Source: Chara braunii
Taxonomy: Eukaryota > Streptophyta > Charophyceae > Charales > Characeae
Assembly (NCBI GenBank): GCA_003427395.1
Contig: BFEA01000240.1
Span: 1,787,750 to 1,819,096, forward strand
DNA length: 31,347 nucleotides
Reading direction: 5' to 3'
A program made the position numbers and the translations under genes. Below are positions 1-10,830 of the stretch, piece after piece. The notes under the pieces are model-generated. The model was given only the letters and a program-made list of their open reading frames with translations. It had not been told where the DNA came from and ran no database searches. The first letter of the stretch is position 1. Every line of letters begins with the position of its first letter.

Positions 1-68
<68 letters not shown>
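1..68. repeat. AG dinucleotide microsatellite
   Basis: Uninterrupted (AG)n from the first base of the window, so the array probably extends further left. The next 190 bases stay purine-rich on the plus strand (AGAGG, GAGAGA clusters to about 245), suggesting an eroded extension of the same tract. Confidence 0.97.
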
Positions 69-71
<3 letters not shown>

Positions 72-481
72 TGAATGGAGGCTTTGGAAGCATTGACGAA
101 TCCCGGGAGGAATTCAAAGAAGAGGGAGGAGTAGGGAGAAATGGATATTGAAGAGGAAGAGGAGGTAAGAGTGTTAGCGATCACAAAGAGAGACAGAGAC
201 AAACGGATTCTAAAAAGGAGAAAGCGAACACAGAGAGAGACGGAGACCGACAGACACACCGGCCCGGAGAGACATACACAAAGGCAGACATGTTAATCAT
301 GGAGGCTGTGGAATCGCGATACGCATCGGAATATAAGGGAACAGTAAGGAGATGTGGGCTGTGAAGAGGAAGAGGAGGTACTTAGAGCGAATGCGAATGC
401 GAAGCCACTCACCCAAGCACAGCCACCCACGCGCGGGTTTGCTAGCGGACACGTCGATGAGCCCCGGCAGGGCAGGACGAT
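69..481. other. No gene seen; purine-rich flank
   Basis: This stretch holds degraded GA-rich sequence and short unsupported reading frames. No domain, tRNA box or terminal repeat was seen. Confidence 0.6.
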
Positions 482-730
482 GCAACGCTGAATTCCCGTC
501 TACTAGGTGGTGTCCACATCAAACAGCTTGACCGCCGAGTTCCCCCCCCTCGGCCCCCCCCTCCCTCCCTCTTTCGCGTCGTTCTCGCCTGTATTTCGCC
601 GGCCGGCCTTTCTTGTACGCAACGCTGAATTACCTTCTACTGTAGGTGGTATCCACGTCAAACAGCTTGCCTGCCAATGTTTCCCCCCCCCTTCGCATCT
701 TTCTCTCCTCTATTCGCCGACCTTTGCCCT
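482..730 (+). repeat. Diverged tandem duplication, offset about 137 bp
   Basis: GCAACGCTGAATT occurs at 482 and 619. In both copies it is followed by a shared block of about 40 bp (a TCTACT / AGGTGGT / TCCAC / TCAAACAGCTTG pattern), then a C-rich tract, then TTCGC...TCTC...TATTTCGCC-like sequence. The copies differ by substitutions and small indels. Apparent reading frames here are not conserved between copies, so no coding role is claimed. Confidence 0.75.
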
Positions 731-880
731 GTCATGACGCACAACGTACTGTGGGGCCCCTCTGCACGACACCTGTGCGGCATAGACCGCAACCGACGGA
801 ATGAAAAAAAACCCACACACACGCAAACGACACCGCATATAGCAACGCTACCGTCTTCCCCTGAACACAACGCACCCTCA

Positions 881-1165
881 TTTTGGCGGTATCTGGCCGG
901 AAATATAACTCGTATACTGATACCACGCTCGGGCGTGGGGCCGCAGCCAGGACGGCGGCGGACAAGTGACCAGCCCACGAGAGCTTGGCTGCACTTTTGT
1001 TGTCGACCTGTGAAAAACAAACCTCCCAAACGCCACGATAACTGCCAGGTACATTCAATGAGGTGCTAGTGTGACTGTGCCCTCAGTGAGGGCGTGTAGG
1101 GACAATCACACGGGGAAAAAGAAAGGTTTTGGCGGTATCTGGCCGGAAATATTACTCGTATACAT
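881..1165 (+). repeat. Pair of 37-bp direct repeats
   Basis: TTTTGGCGGTATCTGGCCGG followed by AAATATAACTCGTATAC at 881-917 recurs at 1127-1163 with one mismatch (ATATTACT). The intervening 210 bp do not look like a known element. No inverted ends or target-site duplication were found, so the origin is unknown. Confidence 0.8.
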
Positions 1166-1274
1166 TCATGTTTAGGGTGCGTTATGCTCGGGGGAAGAAG
1201 GTAGCACTCCAGCACTTTCCTCTGAACGTGTATCACTGCCAATACGACCGCAAGCGGACGCATCCGGGCGCAGA

Positions 1275-1592
1275 GCTCACTCGTGCGTACCCTATGAATG
1301 TGACATGACGCTCACTCGTGCGTACCCCTAGAAGACTAACCACAGAAGACTAATCACTTTCCTGCGGTGAAGGCCGAACGGGGAATGTGACATGAAGCTC
1401 ACTCGTGCGTACCCCTAGAAGACTAACCACAGCACAGCACAGCACAGCACAGCACAGCACAAAGGGAGCATGGCATGCCCATTTGTTTGAGTTCGAACGC
1501 CGAGGGTATCCTTAGGAGGTAGAAGGAGGTTGATACGCACAAAGCCGTGACATGACGGTCTTCCCTGCGGTGAAGGCCGAACGGGGAAAATA
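1275..1592 (+). repeat. Local direct-repeat cluster plus CACAG pentanucleotide tract
   Basis: GCTCACTCGTGCGTACCC occurs at 1275, 1310 and 1397. The last two continue with CTAGAAGACTAACCACAG. A second block, CCTGCGGTGAAGGCCGAACG, occurs near 1364 and again near 1564. A (CACAG)n microsatellite runs at about 1427-1460. The cluster has no recognisable gene and looks like a small region built by slippage and segmental duplication. Confidence 0.8.
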
Positions 1593-1784
1593 GATTGGTC
1601 CGTGCGGAGTCCTTTTTAATTTTTGGACCTTTTTTCGCAGGGACCGTTCTTTCTGAAAATCAATCCTCTCTGTATCGTTCCAATTTTAAACCGCGACGTT
1701 GAATTTCGTATGGTTAAATTTCGTACGGTTGACCTCGACGTTGAATTTCGTACGGTTGTCCAGAAAAGAGACGTCCCGAGATTG
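1593..1784. repeat. Short GAATTTCGTACGGTT repeats
   Basis: Variants of GACGTTGAATTTCGTAYGGTT occur near 1697, 1717 and 1737. No gene was seen. The sequence just downstream is the target site of the SINE that follows. Confidence 0.6.
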
Positions 1785-1799
1785 AATTGTTTGAAATTC

Positions 1800-1980
1800 T
1801 TTTTTTTTTTTTTTTTTTTTGTTTAAAGGGCGACCGTCTTGAGATATCATCATCGAGCTGACCGGCCCCAGGCAATTCAGAATATTTGGTTTTTACTCAT
1901 CAAGTTCCATCATCTGGGTTCGAACACGGGTCTGTATTTCAACAGTTCAATGGTGTACCCACTGAGCTACGCTCTTGGGT
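1800..1980 (-). mobile_element. tRNA-derived SINE, copy A, with target-site duplication
   Basis: Read on the minus strand this begins near 1980 with a tRNA-like head. It carries an RNA polymerase III A box (TAGCTCAGTGG, 1959-1969) and a B box (GTTCGAACCC, about 1916-1925). A unique body of about 100 bp follows, then a poly(A) tail, seen on the plus strand as 21 T at about 1800-1820. Flanking it are perfect 15-bp direct repeats, AATTGTTTGAAATTC at 1785-1799 and 1981-1995. That is the hallmark of target-primed reverse transcription. The element is 181 bp, a normal SINE size. It encodes no protein and would need LINE enzymes to move. The tRNA part is not a usable tRNA, because no closed acceptor stem is visible. 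Parent tRNA not determined. Confidence 0.88.
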
Positions 1981-2005
1981 AATTGTTTGAAATTCGTTCG
2001 GGGGC

Positions 2006-2184
2006 ACCCAAAAGCCTAGCTCAGTGGGTACACCCATGAACTTTTGAAATACAGACCTGTGTTCGAATCCAGATGATGGAACTTGACGAGTAAAACCAAC
2101 TACTAATGAATTGCTTCGGACCAGTCAGCTCAATGATAATATCTCAAGGCCGTCGCCCTTTTAATAAAAAATATATATGTATAT
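2006..2184 (+). mobile_element. tRNA-derived SINE, copy B, head-to-head with copy A
   Basis: This is the same family as the minus-strand copy just upstream. It has ACCCAAAAGCCTAGCTCAG at its start, an A box at 2017-2027 and a B box (GTTCGAATCC) at 2061-2070. The shared body (CAGTCAGCTCAATGAT, ATATCTCAAG, CGTCGCCCTTTTAA) ends in an A/T-rich tail. The copies differ by scattered substitutions. A probable imperfect target-site duplication is TTCGTTCGGGG (about 1994-2004) against ATCGTACGGGG (about 2184-2194). Copy A then landed beside it in opposite orientation, so the two form an inverted repeat of about 170 bp per arm with a spacer of about 25 bp. Confidence 0.8.
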
Positions 2185-2194
2185 CGTACGGGGG

Positions 2195-3450
2195 TCTCAA
2201 TACAAGTGCTGAGGGTTTGCTGATGGGGGCCCGAAAACTTATGGTTGTTCCTCTCGCCCAAAGCACCTGCGTTGTGCTGAAGCCCAGGTCTTGAATGGCC
2301 GTAGCCAAGTTGGTCGGGCGCCTATGTTCTACGGGTTCCTATGTTGCAAGACACAGGCAGTGGAGCACAGAGGCGATCCTGGGGGACGGTTCGGCGCGCG
2401 ACTTCTGCGGCGCTAATTTCACGTCTGCGCTGTTCACACAGCTTGAACCCTAAGTGAAAATTTCACCATAGCTATCCCGCCTTCACCATTGAGAGTGAGG
2501 GTGATGAGAGGGCAGCTGATGATTCCTCGTGAGTCTTCCTCACTTACCACGGGGAAGCTGTCCTTCTCGGGAGACCACCTCCCCCTGGACGGAGCCCGTC
2601 ATTACCAGAATTTACCAGAATTACCAGTGTAACGCTCACGTTGAGTGTTCCACTACAGGGATTTACCTATCAGGGAACAGGACTCCTCTGCTGCGGATTT
2701 TCGCCGCTTTTACGGATGACGTTCCTCCTCCAGCATCTGGACTTCTGGTGAGACATCATCATTGCGGTCCTCTTCCTGTTGCGGTTCACTCTGAATTTCT
2801 ACTTCGAGTGTCCTCCCCTGTGACGAACTGATTTTTGTTCCACACGATATTCTGCGTGAGGACAATGAGGGGTCCTAAGATGGGAAAGATGGGCCAATTA
2901 CGGGAGATCGGGATCGAAGGGAAATTGCATCGGTGTCCTCGCTTCTTCGAGTTTTCGCATCGCTTATTTTCGGATGGCTGGGTTCAGAGTCGGGCGAGTC
3001 CCAGGATGGTCGATTGAGTGGTTGACGCGCCGACAAAGGCGCGATTAATCATGTTCGACGTCACTTCTTTCTTGTTCTGTTGTCGGGTTTTTGGCGCAGA
3101 GATCGCGCGGAAAGTTTTGCTTCGTTCTTTTTTATTTATTTTTTTTAATTCCTTTTCGGATCTTGTCGAGCCTTGACGGCTCTCGGAATATCGGACTTTC
3201 TTTTCGGAATTTCCGCTTTATTGAAGTTCTTTTTGCATTAGTTAGGAATTTAGGAATTTCATAATTTGGGATTTCTTTTGCTGCGCGGTGCTTTTTGCTC
3301 ACGCGCTCCTTCGTAGTCTCCTTTCCTCGGCAGGAGCTAACTCCTGAAAAGTGATTGGTTGACTAAGAGCGGTTCTCCGTGTGATCCTAAGGGATTGCAC
3401 TAGCTTTCCTTTCTCCTCACTGTTGTCTTCACTCTTGAGCTACAGTGTGT
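2195..3450. other. No gene supported; unclassified sequence
   Basis: Short reading frames here (for example 2529-2831 plus and 2835-3017 plus) have no recognisable domain. A small iterated ATTACCAGAATTTACCAG block lies near 2601-2630. A TAGCCAAGTTGG string near 2302 resembles a polymerase III A box, but no matching B box was found. 3060-3300 is T-rich. No LTR, inverted ends or coding signature was seen. Confidence 0.5.
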
Positions 3451-5730
3451 GATCTAAACTAGAATCCACACTGAATCCTACCTTAGCATGACACACAACC
3501 GCATATGATAGACTATTATTTTCAGTCGGCCTGAACAAAACAATTAGAAGGTGTGGTTACAACTAATGTCACGTACTACAGGAAACATCAGATCTATTTT
3601 TAGATTACCCTAGAACAGATTGCAATACAGCAAAGATCTAATCTGTCTGCAGCTGTCTGTCAGTTGTTAGTCAAGTCTGTAACAACTAGATAATCAAAAT
3701 AAAAGTAATATCTCATGTTGGAGATGTATGCTTGATGACAGATTGTATGTTGATTGCCACAGCGGACAGTTACCGGAATCCCCCCTCCCCCTGTGTCCTT
3801 CTTGATTGGTCGCTTTGTGTCAACATCCTGAGCATCTGGTTGAGCAAAGTGTGTAAAGGTGTGCAATCCGGCCCACCCCTGTGCCCCAAGTCATTGTTGA
3901 ACTTGTCAGCCCCTGCACATTATTTACCCTCGCATGCAACGAGCCTTACACCTGATTTGATCTGGCTGATCAGGAGGCATTTAAGGAGATCCCCCATAAC
4001 TCCTCAGGAATTATTTAACGTCGCAGACAAGACGACGATCACAGCCAGAGTCAACACCGAGTCCCCGCCAAAAATATTTAAAGACGGTCTGGTAAGCGTC
4101 TGTCCCAAAGGGCTCGCATGCCCTTCATAACCTCTATTGCGCAAGCAGCGGAACCAAGGACTTGCTGCCAAGCATGCGTGTACTAATCCCGGCGGGTTGG
4201 CATGATGACCATGACTCGAGTGCTTCGTCCAGGGCCCTTCAGAGGCTTCGCTCGTCTCCCACCAGCTTGCTGCCCAGGAAGAATGTCGACTCTCGAGGTT
4301 GAGCGCTCGCGACACCTCACATCGAGAGGACTCTCAAAACAGAACTCACTTCCTCACGGTAAGAAGCAATGAAGAGGGTAGATAAGGAAAAGAGCAACGT
4401 ACCTCATAATGCTGCCCCCAACCACAAATTTCTCATCGGCAACCTGATGTGCATTTATGATGACCGGTCTTTGCCTTGGCACAACCAACAGCAGAATGCA
4501 GTTCCACCTCGGCTTAATATGTCACATCAGCGAGCTTTCACCATCCAACATACACCCCGTATATCACCACATAGCTCCCTGGCGCGCCCACATTACCCTG
4601 GGCCGCCTAATGTTCAATGCCAATGCCTTATCACTGCCCCACACCTCATGCGAAGCACCAATAGCTATTGTGAAGAACCAATGAAGCGCAATATGAACCA
4701 GCTCCGATACCAAATTGCAAGGAAAATAAGCAACAGCGAGATGATAATTCCATATCACACCATCACATTAAAAGCCAAATAGTCACACTGTGTCCAGAGA
4801 GCAGCAATGCACCAATAATACACCAATGAAGGTTCGTAGTATTGAAAACCAATGTCATGGAGAGCTTTCTCTCTCCTTCAACAACACAAGAGTCCAGTCC
4901 CTTCACATTCCTACTATGCGCTCAGCGCCCAGCCTACTCCTACACAGCTACGATCAGCCTAATAATAGACAGTGCAACTGTTGACATCAGCGGCAACCCA
5001 AAGTACTTGAAGATGTCGCCCATATGCAGACCATCGCCAATACAAGGTAAGTGCCCTCGCATCATCATCATCATCATCCTTCGCCCTTCCCTGACTTACT
5101 CCCACGCCTGTCCTCTCTTACACCCGAAGACCACCCCTGCGCCTCACTGTACATCCAAGCCGAACCCGCTATGGAGGCTGGCCATGGTGCTGCCCTCAGC
5201 AGCGCCCTACCTCACCACACGATCGCACGTGCGCAGCCTCTTGCTCTCAATGCCAGTAGTCAGCCCGCGAGCTTTTGCTCCAGCAGCGCTGCCGCCAGCC
5301 AGCGAGTGACCGAATGAGGTTCCCAGAGGAGAGCTCTTCCCTATATGGAAAGAGTCGGCCAGCTCGCGCAACCTAGTTGGACTGGCCTATGCCCGGACGC
5401 TTTCGGAAGGCCCCAGGAGGCTGCCTGTGTACGGCAACTACTGGGTTGCTGGGCCTCGTTCGGTTGGGCGCCCTACTGTCTCTGTATGAGGCTGCGAATT
5501 ACGCCCAGGGCCTGCATTCTTTAGAAAAGCTCGGAGGGCCGTGGAAATGTCTTTGTTGTCTGGCCAGAGTTTCTCTCAACCAACTAGCGCGTCGCAACTG
5601 CCTGGACCCCAAATATGAAATTGACAGTCGAGGGTCTCTTGCAATATGTTAGGCCCGCCGTCACTTAGGGTGGGCAATGCTGCAAACAGGGCCCCTTAGG
5701 CCTATCGAGGACCCTGATCCTCGCACTTAG
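3451..5730. other. No gene supported; possible eroded transcribed DNA
   Basis: Several frames of 60-155 codons occur on both strands, the longest at 4842-5309 plus. They overlap each other and show no family motif. A short CAT triplet run lies at 5060-5078. A consensus-like 5' splice donor, CAAG/GTAAGT, sits at about 5044-5052 on the plus strand, next to an unrecognised reading frame. Nothing here can be called with confidence. Confidence 0.45.
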
Positions 5731-5731
5731 C

Positions 5732-5938
5732 AAAATGCCTTCAAAATTTGCAGACATGTACCTCACATTATAAAGAACTCACCAAAAAACATTAAGAAAA
5801 AAATAAAAACAATTTAGCCCTGAAATAATTTTTAGTGGGGCCCAAACCCCTTCAGGTTCGGACCGCGAACGAAACCCCGAACGTCTGAACGTAGGAGGTC
5901 AGCCCTGGGGGCCTCCACACGTACGGGCTGGTAACCAT
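5732..5938 (+). mobile_element. Degenerate fragment of the CAGGGTTG-end MITE (right end)
   Basis: 5732-5790 and 5835-5938 align with the right part of the full element downstream. Shared blocks are a GCTTCAAAATT-like block with ACTCAC, then CCCCTTCAGGTT, then GCCTCC and a GTAACCATGT end that corresponds to CAACCCTGT. The copy abuts its own TA repeat at 5938-5954. The left half is missing or too diverged to see. Confidence 0.7.
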
Positions 5939-5955
5939 GTATATATATATATATT
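5938..5955. repeat. TA microsatellite next to the MITE fragment
   Basis: (TA)n directly after the degenerate MITE terminus. It matches the insertion context of the full-length copy. Confidence 0.9.
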
Positions 5956-6089
5956 AGGGTTCATCCTCCTAACGAGTCGGTGAAACTCCGACGAAACAGT
6001 TTTTCACAGCCCCTTGTTTGTTGTCATTTTCTCCCTCTCTGCCTATGGTTTACCGGACAACTCTGTTTGACAATATATATATATATATA

Positions 6090-6706
6090 CAGGGTTGTTG
6101 GCGTTCGGGAGGGGCCGAACGCCCGAACGTTCGGCACCCCCTCTCGACGCGTTCGACGCGTTCGACCGAACACGGACCAAAAAAATAATTAAATAAATAA
6201 AATAAAATTCAAAAACTCTGAAAACAATATATGTTATGTAGAATAATAAACTAAACAACATTTGCCTCAACGTTATGCCCAAATTCTTTACTAAATTTGA
6301 AATAAAAATCAAATACCAAAAATAAATAATAATAAATATTAATAATAAAAATTATAAAAAATAAAACGAGAATGAAATTATTGAGTGGGCGGGCACGTTT
6401 TTGACACCACCATCTTGGCAATTTTTAGTTTTTTTTTTTGCGGTGATAAATACCATGAAATTTTATATATGTGTATCTTACATAATAGAGAATCTACAAA
6501 TAAAGTTTGAAAAAATAATATTTTTTTTCATGCCCCGAAATAAAGGATAAACAAAAAGTGAAAAGAGAAAAAAAACAAATTACTGAGTGGGCAAGCAAGT
6601 TTTGACACCTCTATTTTTACCTTTTCATTTTGTTTTGGCTTACCAGAATGGCTTCAAAATTAAGAGGGAGATATCTTACATCACAAATAACTCACAAATA
6701 ATAGTA

Positions 6707-6778
<72 letters not shown>

Positions 6779-6905
6779 TTTAAGTGTCAAAATAGTTTTT
6801 GCGGGGTCCGAACCCCTTCAGGTTTGAGCCCCATACGGAAACTCGAACGCCCGAACGTTCGGGGGTCAGCTTAGGGGCCTCCGTACGTTCGGCCTGGCAA
6901 CCCTG
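6090..6905 (+). mobile_element. 816-bp non-autonomous DNA transposon (MITE), hAT-like ends
   Basis: The left end reads CAGGGTTGTTGGCGTTCGGG. The right end, reverse-complemented, reads CAGGGTTGCCAGGCCGAACG. These give imperfect terminal inverted repeats of about 20 bp. A subterminal motif CGCCCGAACGTTCGG, itself containing a 12-bp palindrome, occurs near each end (6120-6134 and 6849-6863). The interior is A/T-rich and non-coding. It has an internal duplication (TGAGTGGGC...TTTGACACC at about 6382 and 6584) and an ATA/AAT triplet microsatellite at about 6707-6778. CAGGG-type ends are common in hAT elements, but the TA tract hides the 8-bp duplication that would prove it. It has no transposase, so it would be mobilised in trans. 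Confidence 0.75.
6707..6778. repeat. AAT triplet microsatellite inside the MITE
   Basis: About 24 uninterrupted AAT/TAA units. The poly-Ile reading frame crossing it is an artefact. Confidence 0.95.
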
Positions 6906-6949
<44 letters not shown>

Positions 6950-6950
6950 C

Positions 6951-8639
6951 ACACATCCTGATTGCACTTGTCCGCTCTCGCATGGTGAGCTTACTACAAC
7001 CCTCGACCCCTGTGCTGCCCCACCTTCGAACACAATACATAGGGCATACTCTCACTAGCACTTTCCTGAACATATCTGGCTGCAATTACGGCCACACCAG
7101 GATGCATCTCACAGATCGAAAACGCTTGCATAACGCAGTCTAAAACTTATTGGTGTGAGTATATGCCCTTCAAGTTACCGCACTGCACTCCACAAGTTGC
7201 AACTGTGCTATATTTTTTAACAAAAAACGTTGAAACGGAGTCTGTGACTGACTTGTCATTGCAGACGATCTGTGAGGGTAAAGTCTGCTTGAAGATCCTG
7301 AAACATTTAACAAGAAAAAGAGGCATAAAAGTTTGAACTATTTGTAAGTTACTACTTCCCGGGAGAGTTTGGGAAGCAAAGTCTCTAAGTAGATAAACTA
7401 GAAGTTAGCTTCACAGGGATACACTGACACGTCTTTAAATTTGTCCTTCAGATATGTTGTTTGTGCAGCGCTACGAGGAGTGTTGCGCCTTGGTACTGAT
7501 ATACTCATTGGGTTGAGAGTGGTGGGCTGCCAGGCTCTACGCACGGTACGAACGATTTCATGGCGGCAAGAAGCGTGCTATGTGAGGATGGAGCGGGCGC
7601 TTAGGGTGTGAAGGGGGAGGATTGGTAAGTTTGTTTATTTGGGGATAGCGAGGAGTTGATCGCCTTTTTCAAATCGCGTGGGTTGTCGAGTTGATGGCGC
7701 CAACTATGGTTGGAGTGGTGGTTCTCGTGATGTGGTGGACGAGAAGAGATAGCAAGAGGGGGCACAGAGAGTGAGGGCGTCTGTGAATCAACAACAAAAT
7801 TAGTTGGCTGACGTCGTGAGTGGATGAAGAGGAAGGAGGGTGCTAGTTAAAGGAAGACAGGTGTAGCATAAAGAGAAGAAAGAAGGATGACGTTAGATGT
7901 TAGTTTCTTCTTGTTATTGTTCCTCTCTTCATCTTCTCTCTCTGGCTGTCATTTTCCTCCTTTTCTTCATTGTTTTGCATGTGGTTGTTGGTAGTACCTT
8001 TCGTTCTCCCTCAAATCGGATCTCATGTGACAGATCGTTGGCAGGTTCAACGTTGTTGTGTCACAATATGCCCTGTAAGGCTTTGGTAAGTAGAGGCTTG
8101 GGCCAATTGCTTTTTGCCCTAGGGGGGGATGGTTTATGATCTCTCCTTACAAGAAGGCGCTTGGCGGCTTAGGTTCGAGGAGGGAACCGAAAGGAAAATG
8201 AGATTGATGGGAGGTGGGTGAAACAATCGAGGATGGGTGAAGACTTATGGGGGGAGGTGATCAAACCTGATGATCAAACTTAATCCATAGGCTAATTGCT
8301 CACTTCTAATCCAATTTTTCAATCCTTATTGGTATAATGATCTTTTAATTACACATGATATGTTACAAATAACTTTGAATTGGGTTTTCTTATGGTCCTC
8401 CCATGATTGTTGAATTAGTCGGCGTTTAGTGTTTTTCTGAGTTACTGTCTTACAAAAAAAAAAATCTTCTCAAATATGTCATAATCATAGCGCAGGTTCG
8501 ATAATCTACTTTGAAAATCATTTCTGGATATCTAAGCCGAAATCTGTATTTTTTTCTTAATTGCATATATCTAATTTTTACTCGCAATTGCAATCCTATG
8601 GTTTTTTTAGTCGAGATATGTTGTTTTTCAAAATTTGTC
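6951..8639. other. No gene supported
   Basis: This is mixed, apparently single-copy sequence. A plus-strand frame at 7897-8139 begins with a hydrophobic, signal-like stretch, and a TTTGGTAAGTAG donor-like string lies near 8092. There is no homology signal, so it is not called. The sequence becomes A/T-rich from 8280 towards the tandem array. Confidence 0.5.
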
Positions 8640-10830
8640 CTATTTCTTTTCGTCAGAGTTTTGTCGGAGTTTTGAACAAGGGCCCCATGGGAGGGTCAAT
8701 TGGAGCATCTTTTAGAGTCTTGGGGGATTTGTTTTGAAATAGGGGAAAAGGACATCAAATGATTCTTCGCAAGGACGGAGGGGGGATGAAATAGGGTTGC
8801 TTAACAGGTACCTGCTAGGGGGAACTCTTATCAAATGCGATTGGCGTTGGGTAGTTTGGGCAATCCAATGGGTACTGGCTGATGAGGGTGAGCTTTGGCG
8901 CAATTGGCGTTGGGTAGTGTTGTTTCAACCCCTTGAGGACAGAGACTGTAATTCTTGTGGGGGCAAGGAATTTAGGGTGAGGATGATGCTCACTCCCTAC
9001 CGAGAGGCGGTTCTCTGAAATTCTTTACGAGGATGAAGTTTGAGAGGATGAATGAGGTTCTCCCTTTCGATGATGGAGGCAAGATTGATCGGGTTGTCTG
9101 TTTCAGGGGTTGTTTGATCTCTTAAACTTGTCCTACTATTTCGTTAGAGTCCTATTAAGGGCCTCATTCAATTTGACCAATCTTTTTCGTTATAATTTCG
9201 TCGAAGTTTCATCAGAGTTTTGAACAGGGGGCCCTATGGGATGGTCAAGCGGAGCATCTTATAGGGTTTTGCGGGATTTACTTTGAAGTAGGTGGCAAAG
9301 GGCATCAAATGATTCTTCGCAAGGACGGAGAGGGGATGGAATAGGGTTTTTTAACGGGTACCGGCTAGAAAAGCTTTTATCAGATGTGATTGGCGTTCGG
9401 TAGTTTAGGCTGTCCAGTGGGTACCGGATGATGAGGGCGAGCTTTGGCGCGATTGGCATTGGGTAGTGTTGTTTCACCCCTTGAGGACGGAGACTGAATT
9501 TCTTGTGGGGGGCAAGGAATTTCAAGGTGATGATGATGCTCACTCCCTGCTGAGAGGCGGTTCTCTGGAATTCTTTACGAGGACGAAGTTTGAGAGGATG
9601 AATGAGGTTCTCCCTTTCGATGATGGAGGCAGGATTGCTCGGGTTGTCTGTTTCAGGGGTTGTTTGTTCTCTTAAATTTGTGATACTCTTTTGTCAGAGT
9701 TCTAACAAGGGCATCATTCAATTTGACCTAACTTCTTTCGTTAGAATTTTGTCAGAGTTTCGTCAGAGTTTTGAATAGGGGGCCTTATGGGATGGTCAAG
9801 GGGAGCATCTTGTAGGGTTTTGGGGGATTTATTTTGAATTAGGGGGCAAAGGGCATCAAATGATTCTTCGCAAGGACGGAAAGGGGAGGAAATAAGGTTG
9901 TTTAACGGGTACCGGCTAGGGGACACTCTTATCAAATGCGATTGACGTTGGGTAGTTTAGGCTGTCCAATGGATACCGGCTGATGAGGGCGAGCTTTGCC
10001 TCGATTGGCGTTGGGTAGTGTTGTTTCACCCCCTTGATAATGGAGTCTGGATTCCTTATGGGGGGCAAGGAATTTCAAGGTAAGGATGATGCTCACTCCC
10101 TACTGAGAGGCGGTCCTCTGAAATTCTTTACGAGGACGGAGTTTGAGAGGATGAATGTGGTTCTTCCTTTCGATGATGGAAGCAGGATTGCTCGGGTTGT
10201 CTGTTTCAGGGGTTATTTGTTTTCTTAAATTTGTCCTATTCTCTCGTTAGAATTTCGCCAGAGTCTTAACAAGGGCCTCATAGGGATAGTCAAGTGAAAC
10301 ATCTTGTAGGGTTTTGAGGGATCTGTTTTGGAGTAGGGGGACGGGGCATGAAATGATTCTTCGCAAGAACGGAGAGGGGGATGGCATAGGGCTGCTTGAC
10401 GTGTACCGGCTAGGGGGATCTCTTATCAGATGCGATTGGCGTTGGGTAGTTTTGGCTGTCCGATGCGTACCGGATGATGAGGACGAGCTTTGGCACAATT
10501 GGCGTTGGGTAGTGCTAATTTCACCCCTTTAAGGACGGAGACTGAAGTTCTTGTGGGGGCAAGGAGCTTTAGTGTGATGATGGTGCCCACCCCCTGCTGA
10601 GAGGCGGTCCTCTGGAATGTTTTACGAGGACCGAGTTAGGAAGGATGGATGAGACCGGGATAGAGGGAGTTGGGGTGGATGCGATTGGCGCCAAGTATTT
10701 TGGCAGGTACCAACCACTTGCTACTAAATCCACCTGGATCAACTTGAGGTTTTCCCTTTCGATGATGGAGGCACGATCGTTTGCGTTGACTGTTCCAGGG
10801 GTTGCGTGTTTTTTCATATTTTTCATACTT
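8640..10830 (+). repeat. Four-copy tandem array, unit about 550 bp
   Basis: The same anchor (GGGATGGTCAA plus GAGCATCTT variants) recurs at about 8689, 9238, 9789 and 10283, giving spacings of 549, 551 and 494 bp. Each unit then shows ATGATTCTTCGCAAGRACGG, GGGTACCGGCTAGG, two internal ATTGGCGTTGGGTAGT blocks, GGCAAGGAATTT, GAGAGGCGGT and CCTTTCGATGATGGA. The last spacing is shorter because a block of about 55 bp is absent. The fourth copy also has about 95 bp of extra sequence (roughly 10653-10745) before its CCCTTTCGATGATGGA block. Copies carry a partly shared plus-strand frame with the peptide DWRWVV twice per unit, but stops interrupt it in different copies. It may descend from a duplicated exon or an element; no family is recognised. 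Confidence 0.88.

Larger units (their letters stand above)
6073..6950. repeat. TA-repeat target flanks of the MITE
   Basis: (TA)n runs lie at 6073-6089 and 6906-6950, immediately outside both ends of the 816-bp element. The element was therefore inserted into a TA tract. The exact target duplication cannot be read inside such sequence. Confidence 0.85.

Noticed and set aside
2290-2345. tRNA-like string with an A-box match (TAGCCAAGTTGG)
   Set aside because: No B box at the right distance and no closing acceptor stem.
4369-4782. 137-codon plus-strand reading frame
   Set aside because: No recognisable motif; overlapping frames of similar length on both strands suggest chance.
4842-5309. 155-codon plus-strand reading frame
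   Set aside because: Pro/Ser-rich composition, overlaps other frames, no domain or convincing start context.
6043-6312. Minus-strand frame with hydrophobic, membrane-like segments
   Set aside because: It crosses the MITE end and its TA repeat; A/T-rich DNA produces such Ile/Phe/Tyr runs.
7897-8139. Small ORF with a signal-peptide-like N-terminus
   Set aside because: The hydrophobic run arises from pyrimidine-rich sequence; nothing supports a mature protein.
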